Below are positions 28,162-37,530 of a stretch of 64,000 nt of DNA, piece after piece. Position numbers and translations under genes: made by a program. This DNA comes from Pseudodesulfovibrio sediminis. GTDB taxonomy: Bacteria > Desulfobacterota > Desulfovibrionia > Desulfovibrionales > Desulfovibrionaceae. The notes beneath the pieces were generated by a model. That model ran no database searches. It was not told the DNA's origin and worked only from the letters and a program-made list of their open reading frames with translations. The first letter of the stretch is position 1. Every line of letters begins with the position of its first letter. The stretch covers positions 1,373,001 through 1,437,000 of the forward strand of contig NZ_AP024485.1 in NCBI RefSeq assembly GCF_020886695.1, read 5' to 3'.

Positions 28162-29232
28162 TTACGGTCTGACGATAATCTTGATGTTCTCGTCCTTGTT
28201 GTTGATCAGCTCAACAAAGCCCTTCTCCACGATATCTTCCAGCTCAATCCTGCCGGTAATCATGGGTTCTGCCTTGAGCTGCCCATTGGCCAGCAATGCG
28301 GAAACGCCCTGAAAATCCTTCAAGGTGTAGGCAAGGGTGCCGATGACACGCTTATCCGTTCCACTCAGGCTGAAGAAGTTGAAGGAGCTGGGTTCTTCGA
28401 AAATACCGACGATAACCGCGCGTCCGGCATTCCTGAGAACGTCAACGGCCAGCGGGCCGGTGAACTTGTTGCCCACGCATTCGAACGAAACATCGGCACC
28501 GGAGCCATTGGTCAGAGTCTTGATCTCGGCTATGGCATCGCAATCCTTAGGATTGAGGACAATATCTGCCCCACATTCCTTGGCTTTCTCCGTGCGTGCG
28601 GTCGACATCTCCAACACGATGGTCTTACCGGCACCGGCTGCCTTGGCGGCCATGAGCGTTCCCAGGCCGATGGTGCCCGCGCCGATAATGACAACAGTCT
28701 CACCGAGGATGGAGCCAGCCTCGCGCACGGCCTTGAAACCTGTGGCCAAAGGTTCGATCAAAGCACCGGCTTCGGGAGACACGCCCTCGGGGAGGACATA
28801 ACACAATTCGGCGGGAATATTGACGTATTTTGCAAATGCACCATCGTTATGCAGACCGGTGAAGGCCAGCTTTTCACAAACATTATAGCGACCATCCCGG
28901 CAGGTCACACATTCACCGCAATGCTGACAGGCATCCGGAGCGACAAAGTCCCCCTCTTTCACATTGGTGACCCCTTCGCCAACCGCAACCACGGTACCAG
29001 TGAACTCGTGACCAAGAATCACGCTTCCCTGTTTACCGGTCAGGGGATGGGGAGCATCCATGGGAATGAAGATGGGACCAGCAACAAATTCATGGAGGTC
29101 CGATCCGCAGATGCCACACCAGTCAACCTTGATTTTGACCCATCCGGGCTGTGGGGTCGGGGGAACGGGAACGGTCTCCACACGTACATCCTGCTGTCCA
29201 TGCCAAACGGCGGCTTGCATTGTTTCGCTCAT
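28162..29232 (-). CDS. Zinc-dependent alcohol (2,3-butanediol-type) dehydrogenase
   Basis: The 356-residue medium-chain dehydrogenase has catalytic zinc ligands in WCGICGSDLHEF (Cys near 39) and GHEFTG (His near 70). Structural zinc cysteines lie in CQHCGECVTCRDGRYNVC, and the NAD fold is VVIIGAGTIGLGTLMAAKAAG near 170-190. Overall it is most like (R,R)-butanediol and related secondary-alcohol dehydrogenases, but substrate is not certain. The start is fixed at 29232 by homologous MSETMQAAVWHG and a GAGAGGATCC site upstream; a 40-codon extension is non-homologous. A sigma-54-like promoter lies 76-91 bases upstream. Confidence 0.87.
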   Translation of the reverse strand: MSETMQAAVWHGQQDVRVETVPVPPTPQPGWVKIKVDWCGICGSDLHEFVAGPIFIPMDAPHPLTGKQGSVILGHEFTGTVVAVGEGVTNVKEGDFVAPDACQHCGECVTCRDGRYNVCEKLAFTGLHNDGAFAKYVNIPAELCYVLPEGVSPEAGALIEPLATGFKAVREAGSILGETVVIIGAGTIGLGTLMAAKAAGAGKTIVLEMSTARTEKAKECGADIVLNPKDCDAIAEIKTLTNGSGADVSFECVGNKFTGPLAVDVLRNAGRAVIVGIFEEPSSFNFFSLSGTDKRVIGTLAYTLKDFQGVSALLANGQLKAEPMITGRIELEDIVEKGFVELINNKDENIKIIVRP

Positions 29233-29307
29233 AGGATCCTCTCTTTGGTTTATGTTATCAGACTTCCTGATCGCAACTATTGAGATTGTGAATAACCCAC
29301 CATAGAC

Positions 29308-29323
29308 TGCACCAGTTGTGCCA
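29308..29323 (-). promoter_or_regulatory. Sigma-54-type promoter of the alcohol dehydrogenase gene
   Basis: On the minus strand TGGCAC, five bases, then GTGCA matches the -24/-12 consensus (TGGCAC N5 TTGCW) with one difference. The invariant GG and GC have correct spacing. Transcription would begin near 29297, leaving a leader of about 65 bases. The activator is not encoded nearby. Confidence 0.55.
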
Positions 29324-29578
29324 AACCAAGGCCGGGAACACATGGACCACATAGCAGCCTACAAAACCAGGCATGTCATATCTGTCTGGATATTCAACTG
29401 TTTTTTATTCACACACTGATGGAATACATCGTGATGAGTGAACACCCGCCTTTCCCACTCCTGTCACCTGCAAAGTATCTACACCTGTTCAGATTTCGAG
29501 CAGGTCAAGCAAACCTGTTCAACTTCAGGACAACAGAGTGCTGCCCCCCCCCAGCCTGAAGCGGTGTGTTTCCCTACG

Positions 29579-29611
29579 AAAAAAGGCTCGGAAGGAAATC
29601 CTTCCGAGCCT
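29579..29611 (-). terminator. Intrinsic terminator of the gap gene
   Basis: AGGCTCGGAAGGA and TCCTTCCGAGCCT (29584-29611) form a 13-bp stem, with a six-base A-run on the left acting as U-run on minus-strand RNA. It lies 80 bases past the gap stop at 29692. Confidence 0.75.
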
Positions 29612-29691
29612 GAACGGTCGTTGGTATGGAGCCTGGGTATTTCACTCCATGGCGTTCTCCGACAGACGCCGGAAAACAGTTGTCATTGTGG

Positions 29692-30711
29692 CTACAAGCC
29701 CTTTTTCACCATGTAGTCAACGAGGTCGGCCACCCGGCAGGAGTAGCCCCATTCGTTGTCGTACCAGGAGTAGATCTTGGCCAAATTACCGCTTTGAACC
29801 ACGGTGAAGTCAGCCTCCACGATACTTGAATGCGGATTACCAATGTAGTCAGAGGACACCAGCGGCTCTTCGCTGTAGTCGAGGATTCCCTTCAGCGGAC
29901 CGTGGGCCGCATCACGCAGCACGGCCTTGAGGCTCTCGGTGTCCGTGTCCTTTTCGAGCACGGCCACGAAATCCACCAGGGAGACCGTGGGGGTAGGCAC
30001 ACGCACGGAGTAGCCTTCGAAACGGCCCTGCATCTCGGGGATGACCAGTGCCACGGCTTTGGCGGCGCCGGTGGAGGTGGGGATCATGTTGCACGCAGCG
30101 GCCCGCGCCCGGCGCAGATCCTTGTGCGGCAGATCCAGAATACGTTGGTCGTTGGTATAGGCATGCACCGTCGTCATGACGCCCTTGCTGATTCCAAAGG
30201 CCTCATGCACCACCTTGACGACCGGCGCGAGGCAGTTCGTCGTACAGGAAGCGTTGGAGACGATGTGGTGCTGTGCCGGATCATAGAGGTGCTCGTTTAC
30301 ACCCATGACCAACGTGATGTCCTCTTCCTTGGCCGGAGCTGAGATAACGACTTTTTTCGCGCCGGCCTCGAGGTGCTGACCAGCGGTGGGGCCGGTGCGG
30401 AAAATACCGGTGGCCTCCACCACGATGTCAACGCCCATCTCTCCCCAGGGGATATGACGGGGGTCGCGCTCGGCAAAGTTGTGTACCGTAAAGTCATCGC
30501 CGACCCGGAAGATGTCCCCATCAACGGTGATGGGTACCGGCAGGCTGCGATAACAGGTGTCGTGACGCAACAGATGTGCGTTGGTTTCTATGTCAAACAG
30601 ATCGTTGACCGCGACGACCTCAAGGGTGTCACGATGATATTCCCATATGGTCTTGAGCACTTGGCGACCGATGCGGCCGAAACCGTTGATGCCCACTTTT
30701 ATTTTGGCCAT
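29692..30711 (-). CDS. gap: Glyceraldehyde-3-phosphate dehydrogenase, type I
   Basis: A full-length 339-residue GAPDH. The NAD fold starts with [14 protein letters not shown], the catalytic Cys lies in [12 protein letters not shown] near residue 156, and the catalytic His follows in [12 protein letters not shown] near 183. The C-terminal motif is [12 protein letters not shown]. It catalyses the NAD-linked oxidation of glyceraldehyde 3-phosphate in glycolysis/gluconeogenesis. The GAF-domain gene lies 48 bases upstream in the same direction and may be co-transcribed. Confidence 0.93.
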   Translation of the reverse strand: MAKIKVGINGFGRIGRQVLKTIWEYHRDTLEVVAVNDLFDIETNAHLLRHDTCYRSLPVPITVDGDIFRVGDDFTVHNFAERDPRHIPWGEMGVDIVVEATGIFRTGPTAGQHLEAGAKKVVISAPAKEEDITLVMGVNEHLYDPAQHHIVSNASCTTNCLAPVVKVVHEAFGISKGVMTTVHAYTNDQRILDLPHKDLRRARAAACNMIPTSTGAAKAVALVIPEMQGRFEGYSVRVPTPTVSLVDFVAVLEKDTDTESLKAVLRDAAHGPLKGILDYSEEPLVSSDYIGNPHSSIVEADFTVVQSGNLAKIYSWYDNEWGYSCRVADLVDYMVKKGL

Positions 30712-30759
30712 GCTGTCCTCCCGAAGCGTTACTGACGCTCCTGATGCAGGTTCATGATG

Positions 30760-31314
30760 CTAGTCTTCAAACACGCGGTAGTTGAATTCGTCAGCCAACT
30801 CACTGGCACGTTTGAGCGCCTTGTACATTCGGGCATTTTCCAGAGCAAGGCCGGAAAGATTGGCTATGCACTGGAGGAAATCCAATTCTTCTTCGCTGAA
30901 TTCGCGGACCTCTCCCGAGTAGACCCGCAGCACGCCGATGACTTTATCACGCGCGTTGAGCGGTACCACAACAAGGGAGACAAGCCCCTCTTCCGATGCT
31001 TCCTTGGGATACTGGAACCGGTCGTCCTCGCGCACGTCGGCAATGGTCACGACCTTGCCTTGCAGCACTTCCTGGTCCAGACGGCTCTTGTCCACCTTCA
31101 CAGGTCCCTTGTGGGCATAGCGCTCACTGAGCCCATAGACGCCACCAGGTTTAAGCATGGTTTCGCGGGTATCAAGAACGCGGATAAAGCACCCTTTGGC
31201 CTCCATGGTGAGGGCTACCTCTTTGGCAATGGCCATCATTACTTCAGAGGGGTCCAGACTGGAGTTCACCGTCCGGGCTATATTATAGATTGTTTTGTAA
31301 AGCCGCTGGCTCAT
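30760..31314 (-). CDS. GAF-domain sensor protein
   Basis: The 184-residue soluble protein is a single GAF domain (about 15-165) with flanking helices: SSLDPSEVMMAIAKEVALTM, LVVVPLNARDKVIGVLRVY and the closing NLSGLALENARMYKAL. GAF domains bind cyclic nucleotides, haem or other small ligands, but no output domain is attached. Its position 48 bases before gap hints at a regulatory link to central carbon flux; this is inference only. Confidence 0.75.
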   Translation of the reverse strand: MSQRLYKTIYNIARTVNSSLDPSEVMMAIAKEVALTMEAKGCFIRVLDTRETMLKPGGVYGLSERYAHKGPVKVDKSRLDQEVLQGKVVTIADVREDDRFQYPKEASEEGLVSLVVVPLNARDKVIGVLRVYSGEVREFSEEELDFLQCIANLSGLALENARMYKALKRASELADEFNYRVFED

Positions 31315-31653
31315 ATCGTACCTGCCTTACTCATAGTTTCTTGAACAACTCCAAACCCCGCCAATCGAGGTTTGCATGAAAACCGAAATTTCGGTCATGT
31401 CTGCACAGATTAGGGCATCCACAAAAAAAATCAAAGAGAATCTGCAATAAATAATTGTGCTATGTAATTGTTGTAAAAAAACTCTCCTATAACCCGTTAA
31501 AAAAACCGGCGATCCGGTGAATTGCCGACAGTTGCGCAACGGTCGTTGCACGAAGTTTTCGGCTCTCGACGAGACCCTTTACTTACAAATCGAATGGAGA
31601 CACAGTATGGCAGCACTGTTTTACCGCCCCCATTTACATTCTTCGAGAGGACC
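31315..31653. other. AT-rich divergent intergenic region
   Basis: These 339 bases separate the GAF gene (minus) from the GNAT gene (plus). The stretch 31420-31500 is very AT-rich and probably holds promoters in both directions. No gene or hairpin supported. Confidence 0.45.
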
Positions 31654-32088
31654 ATGGAGATCAAAGAAATTCAACAAACGGACGTCTTCTACCAACGAGC
31701 ACGCGACCTCCGCCACACCCTCTTTTTCAAGAAACACGACCTCCCCTTCAGCATCCTTGATGATGAAAAGGAAGTATGCAGCGCGCATGTCGTGATAGTG
31801 GAAGGTGATACGCTGATAGGGTACGGACGCCTGACCCGACTGGACAACACCACATACCAGATATCCCAGATGGTCATAGACCCGCGACACCAGTCTCAAG
31901 GCTACGGCACGATGTTGCTCAAGGCATTAATTGAGAGAGCAGTCGCCTCAAGCGCCCAGAAGATCACCCTGAATGCACGAACCACGGCAACACGACTCTA
32001 CGCCAAACAGGGCTTTGTTTCCGAAGGCGAAACGTTCCCATCAAACACCACCGGCGTTGAACATGTGACGATGGCATATATACCTTAA
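31654..32088 (+). CDS. GNAT-family N-acetyltransferase
   Basis: A 144-residue GNAT protein with the acetyl-CoA pyrophosphate loop in MVIDPRHQSQGYGTMLLKALI (about 77-97, Q/R-x-x-G-x-G/A pattern). The last strand region is LYAKQGFVSEGE near 117-128. The acceptor substrate cannot be told. ATG at 31654 follows GAGAGGACC; a longer frame upstream lacks GNAT similarity. Confidence 0.8.
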   Translation: MEIKEIQQTDVFYQRARDLRHTLFFKKHDLPFSILDDEKEVCSAHVVIVEGDTLIGYGRLTRLDNTTYQISQMVIDPRHQSQGYGTMLLKALIERAVASSAQKITLNARTTATRLYAKQGFVSEGETFPSNTTGVEHVTMAYIP

Positions 32089-32155
32089 ATAGAGCGATGC
32101 CGGTGTCCCGTTCCCCATCCACCCGATTGCATGTACCTGTTTTTGTCTGCTCAGC

Positions 32156-32189
32156 AAAAAGAGGCTTGGAAGGAAATCTTCCAAGCCTC
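32156..32189 (-). terminator. Intrinsic terminator (repeated stem family)
   Basis: GAGGCTTGGAAG and CTTCCAAGCCTC (32161-32189) with five A on the left, giving a U-run on minus-strand RNA. It serves the 91-residue protein gene ending at 32259, and may also stop the plus-strand GNAT transcript. Confidence 0.7.
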
Positions 32190-32258
32190 GTATGTCAAAG
32201 AAGCCCGTGGGCTTCGAGCGGAGGAGCTTCCAGTTAGATCTGGAGAGAGCGACTCTTG

Positions 32259-32534
32259 CTAGATAATTCCTTCCGGCATCTCTTTACCTGGCAGAATTAC
32301 CGTTTCAACTTCTCCACTCTTCTTGATTATCTTGAATTCAACCACATATCCGCCATCCAAAAGCGCTTTGCTTTTGGGGAGCGTTTGGGTTGTATTCGAT
32401 TGTATATGTGACAAGATGCGATCAAGGTCATCGGACAAGCTGACAGTCTTGATGTATTCTCGATAGTGATCCGGTGGACACCCTGGATACAAACGACTTA
32501 TTTCTATTTCCTTGACGCTGACAGTCTGTGCCAT
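32259..32534 (-). CDS. Small protein of unknown function next to the papain-like protease
   Basis: 91 residues, no signal peptide or membrane helix. Visible features are a conserved-looking LYPGCPPDHYREYIK near 15-29 and a beta-rich C-terminal half with VVEFKIIKKSGEVETVILPG near 64-83. An AAGGA site lies about eight bases before the ATG. It follows the protease gene by 111 bases on the same strand, so it could be a substrate, inhibitor or partner. Not recognised. Confidence 0.55.
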   Translation of the reverse strand: MAQTVSVKEIEISRLYPGCPPDHYREYIKTVSLSDDLDRILSHIQSNTTQTLPKSKALLDGGYVVEFKIIKKSGEVETVILPGKEMPEGII

Positions 32535-32645
32535 GTTGCCATTATCCTTAAGGATTACTCTGGAGCGTTGCCAGTCATTGGCACGGAATCAACGACATGC
32601 TGATCCGTGATGACTTTTCCAGAACTCTACGCCAGCATAACGCGA

Positions 32646-33461
32646 TCATGTCTTCTTTATCAAGCGACTGAGGTTGAACATCTGGAACTGCAGAGGATTC
32701 ATATGACCTTCATAGGCAATCCAGAACGTACCGTCCTGGTTCGGGCCTGTACTTCTCCCCCAACTGTTTTTCAGCAGCCACGCACCCTTGCTGTCGCTCC
32801 AGCCAATGATCTGAACGGCATGCCCTCCCAGCGGATTACCACTTTCCTGTTGGTATACTGCGCCGAGTTGCCCTTCCTTCCAATAATCGTAGAAGTCCTC
32901 ATAGACATCGTAACGAAAATAGCAGGGACCATGGTCAAGGAGAGACTTCTTCATTTCACTTGCGTTGTTGGGAACCGTGTAGAAGCCCTGGCCGAGATAG
33001 TCGATACCTTGCGCTTCGAAGTCCTGGCATTCCCGTGTCCTTTCTTCAGGGCATCGAGTGGAGGCATCGTAATAGATTACATTGTGTTCAAGCCATGGCT
33101 TGTTGTTTTGGTAGAAAAGCAAGGCTCTTCCATCGCCTCCGCAGCACCCCTTCATCGTCGTGTTGCATGACACAAGCTGTTGTTCGGAGATGTTATACAG
33201 CTGACCGTTGAACTTGAGTATTTTTGATTCCATTGTTCCGGCGGCGGCGAAAGCCCAACAAGAGCCACACGTTCCCTGGTCCTTGGGAGGGCTAACCAAC
33301 CCGTAGTCTCTGGCGTCGTATTCAGATGTAGCCTGCTCCTCGAACAGGATGGCACTATCCAACTCCAGAGTCTCTATGGACACCATGAACTCGTTGTAGA
33401 AAGTTTCCTCGACAGCCTCATCGCCCAATCCATACTCTTCTGGCCTCAATATTTCGGTCAT
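32646..33461 (-). CDS. Papain-family (C1) cysteine protease without signal peptide
   Basis: The 271-residue protein has the complete papain triad. Q62 and C68 are in DQGTCGSCWAFAAAGT, H214 in GGHAVQIIGW and N232 in LLKNSWGRS. The typical GCCGGDGR follows at 105-112. The N-terminal 45 residues are acidic and may be a short propeptide. There is no signal peptide, so it should act in the cytoplasm, unusual for this family. ATG at 33461 has an AAAGGAGAT site seven bases upstream; a 19-codon extension is basic and lacks a ribosome site. The next gene downstream encodes a small unknown protein. Confidence 0.88.
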   Translation of the reverse strand: MTEILRPEEYGLGDEAVEETFYNEFMVSIETLELDSAILFEEQATSEYDARDYGLVSPPKDQGTCGSCWAFAAAGTMESKILKFNGQLYNISEQQLVSCNTTMKGCCGGDGRALLFYQNNKPWLEHNVIYYDASTRCPEERTRECQDFEAQGIDYLGQGFYTVPNNASEMKKSLLDHGPCYFRYDVYEDFYDYWKEGQLGAVYQQESGNPLGGHAVQIIGWSDSKGAWLLKNSWGRSTGPNQDGTFWIAYEGHMNPLQFQMFNLSRLIKKT

Positions 33462-33977
33462 AATGATCTCCTTTGATTCTTTACGAACACGTCTCAACCT
33501 CGTTGCGTGTTGCTCCAAGATTGATATGCAACGTCCGACTCAATAGTGAGAGTGCGTTCATGAGTGGCTAAAAGCTGGAATTCCAGCTGGTACATTTATC
33601 GATTCTGCTTGCTCTTGTTTCCCTACTACACACCTCCTTGGTATGGAGTGCCATCCTGCCCTGAGGATATCCTCTGCAAACACCGCGTTTGCCTTGTAAC
33701 TCGTCTATTCTGTGAATTGCCCTTTCGCCTCCGAAGACAACCCATGGGCAGCCGACTGTTTTGGCCAAACGTCCTGTACAGGGCTTTTTCACAGGAGTTC
33801 TTCTCTCCTAATCACACTTTCCGGTTGACGCACCAGCTTGTGCAAAGACGTACAAAACACTATTTTTTAAGGATATTTACACCGAATAAATATCAGAATG
33901 GAGATAAGCAGGAATGAACAGCGTGCTGTGTCGAACAGCGAGCCGCCCACTCAGTTTGTCCTCTTTTGTATCCCCAT
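33462..33977. other. Intergenic region upstream of the protease gene
   Basis: About 500 bases of AT-rich DNA with no firm gene. A minus-strand frame from a GTG at 33792 to 33568 (74 codons, five Cys) lies just upstream of the protease in the same direction. Its ribosome site is poorly spaced, so I do not call it. Confidence 0.35.
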
Positions 33978-34014
33978 AAAAAAAGACCTAGAAGGCTTTC
34001 CTTCTAAGTCTTTT
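33978..34014 (-). terminator. Intrinsic terminator of the TSCPD gene
   Basis: AAAAGACcTAGAAGG pairs with CCTTCTAaGTCTTTT (33981-34014), A-run on the left. It lies 50 bases past the stop at 34065. The stem is a diverged member of the AGGCTTGGAAGG family. Confidence 0.7.
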
Positions 34015-34064
34015 CAATCGAGGGCTGAACCTGGGGTGAAGCCCCCCATGTCTTCTTGAATGCG

Positions 34065-34358
34065 CTACTGGACCTCGGCTTTCAGAGCGACACACAATTG
34101 ATCAGCGCATGAAGTGGATTTCATGCCGCAAGTGATGCCACTGAGTTTGCTGATAACATCGGCAATCTCCATCCCTTTCAGCAGGGTGGACAAGGCCTTG
34201 AGATTCCCTTCGCATCCACCGACAAAATCAATGTAGGCCAGCTTGCCGTCTTCAACCGCGTAACGGATACTCTTTGCACAGACCTTTTCCGGTACAAATG
34301 TGACAGCATCGCTGGGAGCGCCAACATTCATTAATGAGACTTTCATAACTATACTCAC
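34065..34358 (-). CDS. TSCPD-domain protein
   Basis: 97 residues matching the TSCPD domain, also found at the end of some B12-dependent ribonucleotide reductases and as stand-alone proteins. The marks are the C-x-K-S-I-R start (VCAKSIRYAVEDGKL), the GGCEGNLKALSTLLKGM stretch and the ending GMKSTSCADQLC, giving four conserved cysteines. It probably binds a metal or a cysteine-linked group; cellular role unknown. Translation may start at Met1 or at Met5 (34346). Confidence 0.75.
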   Translation of the reverse strand: MSIVMKVSLMNVGAPSDAVTFVPEKVCAKSIRYAVEDGKLAYIDFVGGCEGNLKALSTLLKGMEIADVISKLSGITCGMKSTSCADQLCVALKAEVQ

Positions 34359-34395
34359 CTGGATTGCTTCTCTTTCGCAATCCTCTTGCTAAGAA

Positions 34396-34656
34396 TTAAT
34401 ATTCTTTTCTTCGAGCGATACTGCCACCCAGTACACTGAACGTATTCTCGACGATAAAAATAGCTTCCGGATCAATATCAAACACCGCCTGCTCCAGAGA
34501 ACGAAGCTGCAGGCTGTCCGTGATGGAAAAAACCATGTCGATACTGTCGCCGGTGTAGCCCCCTTTGCCAGGAAAAATGGTGGAATGCAACTTGCGCACT
34601 CAGGTGATGCTCTCTACCAGCTCTTCGCCCTTTCTCGTAAGAATACGGACCGCTTA
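34396..34656 (-). pseudogene. Relic of a YitT-family protein (DUF2179 end)
   Basis: The frame 34396-34599 gives FPGKGGYTGDSIDMVFSIT and FDIDPEAIFIVENTFSVLGG, the C-terminal DUF2179 domain of YitT-like membrane proteins. Upstream in the same frame AVRILTRKGEELVESIT continues the domain, but a TGA (34600-34602) and a TAA (34654-34656) interrupt it. The membrane part is absent because a decayed IS3 element begins at about 34700. Insertion probably truncated the gene, which then decayed. Confidence 0.65.
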
Positions 34657-34740
34657 TCGCTGGTTGAACAAAGTGACCTGCCCCCTCGAAAGCTGGCCCA
34701 CATCGAATGTTACGTGCATGGGCCACGAAGGAGGCAGGAA

Positions 34741-35153
34741 ATGGCCATCAAGCGACACACCCCTGAACAAATTATTTTCAAACTCAGAGAAGCTGATGTT
34801 GCCTTGGCTCAAGGAGCACGAGTTGCTGATGTCTGCCGTCAATTGGGCATAACCGAGCAGACGTATTACCGCTGGCGCAAAGAGTACGGCGGCTTGAAGA
34901 CGAGTCAGGCCAGGCAGCTTAAGTCGTTGAAGCGAGAGAACTCCAGACTTAAGAAACTCGTCGCTGATTTGAGTCTGGATAAGCAAATCCTTTCAGAGCC
35001 ACTCAAGGGAAACTTCTAAACCCAGAACGTCGTCGCAAATGTGTAAATCATGTTCAGGTAGTTATCGAGAACTGGCGGCAGGAATACAATACGATCCGAC
35101 CTCATAGCTCGCTGGGATACAAGCCGCCTGCGTCGGTCGCGCGGCTCCCCTAG
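34741..35153 (+). mobile_element. Internally deleted IS3-family element
   Basis: An intact 92-codon orfA (34741-35019; KRHTPEQIIFKLREAD, QTYYRWRKEYGGLK, leucine-zipper-like end DKQILSEPLKGNF) is followed in another frame by the first dozen orfB codons (PERRRKCVNHVQ). These are joined in frame to the orfB tail (ENWRQEYNTIRPHSSLGYK). The DDE catalytic core of orfB is missing, so the copy cannot move. The DR/IR ends could not be defined by eye. Confidence 0.75.
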
Positions 35154-35304
35154 GGGAACCCTAGGCTGGGGGCTGGAGAACCTCAGCAGAAAGAGTGCAG
35201 ACTAACATAAGCCCGGAACATCAACAGGGGGCAGGGCATGGCTTTCAATACGTCAATGTTGTATGCCACTTCATTCTCCTATTGCTTTGTAATCCGATGC
35301 ATAA

Positions 35305-36147
35305 CTATCGATTCATCACGAATGGGCTTCTTGGGTCACGAAGCTCTATTGCTCTGAAAGGTTCAAGGGCTTCAACTCCTCCAAACACGTCTTGTATCCA
35401 CGGAAGATGTTGTTTAATACCACCGCTCCGATACGGATCGTCAGTCATTTCGACCCAAATCCGATCAATTGAGAACCCTTCACCATGACTTAAGAACATT
35501 GAACCGCGGTAGACCCTCACCATTGAATTCCGGTCATTGGTGTCGAGAAAGGTCACTAAATTGGGGACAAGATCACGTGTAAGGTCATAGCGTCCTGAGA
35601 TGAATGGTTTGTGTCTATCAGAATAATCAAATGGTTGCCCCGCAGCACGCCAAGGCAAAGTACGAAGAGTAAACAAACCATAATGGTCTCTGTAAAAACT
35701 AAGAAGAGCCACTAAATTTTTATCATCTCCGAGATCGCAATAAATCGCTTCGCCCTTTACCTTCGGCTGGCGAGTGAATGGGGGGAAGCTTGTGTTATTA
35801 AGTTGTACCATGCTTGTGCAGCTTTTAAGGCCGGTCGGCGTTTTTACATCTATTCCTATGTAGTAAGTGTCCGTAGCGGGGAAAATTGCACCTAATACAC
35901 TGGCAGAAGCAACTATAAACAATAAAGCTACTGGTCCCGTCCAGACGAAGACAATGAATGGCTTCAGAACGCCGAATATGAGAAAACCTAATGAAAGGAG
36001 CAGACAAAAGGCATAAGCTGGAATGAAAAGATAATGAACTGGACCGGGCAGAGATGCGAATAAGAACAGCCAGGGGAATATCCAGATAAACAAGGAAGTG
36101 AAAAATACCGGATGTCTTTTTACAAAATCAGTGAGTATTTTTTTCAT
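35305..36147 (-). CDS. Hypothetical membrane-anchored protein
   Basis: 280 residues: three or four hydrophobic helices in the first 95 residues (about 14-35, 40-62, 66-92), then a soluble region of about 180 residues, probably outside the membrane. That region has a Cys pair (C112 and C137 approximately). I do not recognise the family. The gene is AT-richer than the left chromosome and sits between two decayed IS3 copies, so it is likely acquired DNA. Confidence 0.6.
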   Translation of the reverse strand: MKKILTDFVKRHPVFFTSLFIWIFPWLFLFASLPGPVHYLFIPAYAFCLLLSLGFLIFGVLKPFIVFVWTGPVALLFIVASASVLGAIFPATDTYYIGIDVKTPTGLKSCTSMVQLNNTSFPPFTRQPKVKGEAIYCDLGDDKNLVALLSFYRDHYGLFTLRTLPWRAAGQPFDYSDRHKPFISGRYDLTRDLVPNLVTFLDTNDRNSMVRVYRGSMFLSHGEGFSIDRIWVEMTDDPYRSGGIKQHLPWIQDVFGGVEALEPFRAIELRDPRSPFVMNR

Positions 36148-36445
36148 GGGATATGTGGCTATTTTACCAGAAAACTGGAGATATTTTACTCATTAAGGCT
36201 CTACAATTAGTGGACATCTTTAAACTTATCCTCCCCTCTTCCGCACATTTCGGGGTTTGTTCTGGCCATATAGCCCTCTGAGTCCTTGGACAAACGGCAT
36301 CCCACCTATCCACCGACCAAACGACTTGTTGCTTTGAACTCATCAAATTTCACCTTTCACATAAAGATCAAGATGTAAAGTACCCGTATAATAGGTCCAA
36401 CGCACAGTAGAGACTTCTGACACAAATTGCGTCCAGGAGTTTCAC

Positions 36446-37156
36446 ATGCGCAAATCAAGATTCACTGAGTACCAGATCGTCAGAATCCTCAATTCCGTGG
36501 AAGGACCAACAAGGACGTATGCCGTGAAAACGGCATCAGAATGCCACCTACTACAAATGGAAATCGAAATACGGGGGCATGGAGGCGTCCTACATCCAAC
36601 GGATGAAGGATCTCGAAGCCGAAAATCGCAAACTCAAGAGATGTACGCCGACCTCAGCCTGGAAAACACTGCGCTCAAGGACATCATCGAAAAAAAGCTC
36701 TGAAGCCAGTTGAACGCAAGCAGTTCGTTTCGCACATGGTCACGAGCATGAGATGAGCATCCGTAAGGCGTGCGCCGGAGCTATTGCGCCTACAAGCCGC
36801 ATCCTCGGGACGAGAGTGAATTGATCACTGCTTTGACTGAACTGGCCGAGAAGAAACCGAGATGGGGCTTCAGCAAGCTTTTTGCCTGACTTTGCAAGCC
36901 GGGCAAGCCGACACAAAACGCATACATCGAGCGCTTCAACAGGACCTATCGGGAGGAAGTGTTGGATTTATATATCTTCGACAGCTTGAGTGAAGTCCGC
37001 CAATGCACCGAGGAATCTATCAGAGAGTACAATGAGGAACGGCCTCACTCTTCACTGGGCAACCTGACGCCTGTGGAGTTTGCCATCCATTCCGGGCAAT
37101 TGCCCGGAATGGATGGGCTGGAAAGACGCCGGGAACTCATACAAGCCCGGACCTAA
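36446..37156 (+). mobile_element. Decayed IS3-family (IS407-like) element
   Basis: It starts with MRKSRFTEYQIVRILNSVEG, but frameshifts move the rest of orfA into another frame (YKWKSKYGGMEAS, then MYADLSLENTALKDIIEKKL). OrfB pieces follow with stops (EMSIRKACAG near 36750; EKKPRWGFSKLFA near 36850). After a deletion the orfB end appears: GKPTQNAYIERFNRTYREEV and YNEERPHSSLGNLTPVEF, ending at 37156. It is inactive. Confidence 0.75.
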
Positions 37157-37325
37157 AACGGGGGCATCTCCAACCGACCAGGAGGCTCTACTCGTAACTG
37201 GCCCTAAGATGGGGGACTTTACACCCCAAAGACCTGCTTTGGATAATGCTTCCGCCCCTGGATATAATCACCCTGAACGAGCTGGTTGAATCTTCGAAAG
37301 ATGCTCCATCGAAGATGGTACCAAT

Positions 37326-37484
37326 CTACTGCGACAAGATTTGAGTCTGCCCGTCTAATTGCGAGGCAAACTGGAGAACGGAATTGTTTCCACGAGCGTC
37401 ATATTCGACTACTGTTCCAAGCATTTCCCGGAAACCTGTAGAAACAAGCGCAACCATTACAATCCATTTCGCTAATTTCATCAT
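37326..37484 (-). CDS. Possible small exported peptide
   Basis: A 52-codon frame beginning MMKLAKWIVMVALVSTGF, which looks like a signal peptide, followed by a short polar tail. It is the third in a row of minus-strand small exported proteins (37832, 37531, 37326), separated from the previous stop by 46 bases. The ribosome site is weak, so the call is tentative. Confidence 0.35.
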   Translation of the reverse strand: MMKLAKWIVMVALVSTGFREMLGTVVEYDARGNNSVLQFASQLDGQTQILSQ

Positions 37485-37530
37485 CCTTGAAGTTATATGA
37501 AGCTCATTCCGATCGGCTTTACTATTTGGG

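Noticed and set aside
33568-33792. Cys-rich 74-codon frame upstream of the protease
   Set aside because: Start is GTG with badly spaced ribosome site; evidence too thin to call a gene.
34018-34060. A fourth att-like core (TCTTGAATGC) after the terminator at 33978
   Set aside because: Only about ten bases match and the T-loop-like part is absent; likely chance.
34600-34602. TGA in the YitT relic as selenocysteine or readthrough
   Set aside because: A second stop (TAA) lies upstream in the same frame and the rest of the gene is missing; decay is simpler.
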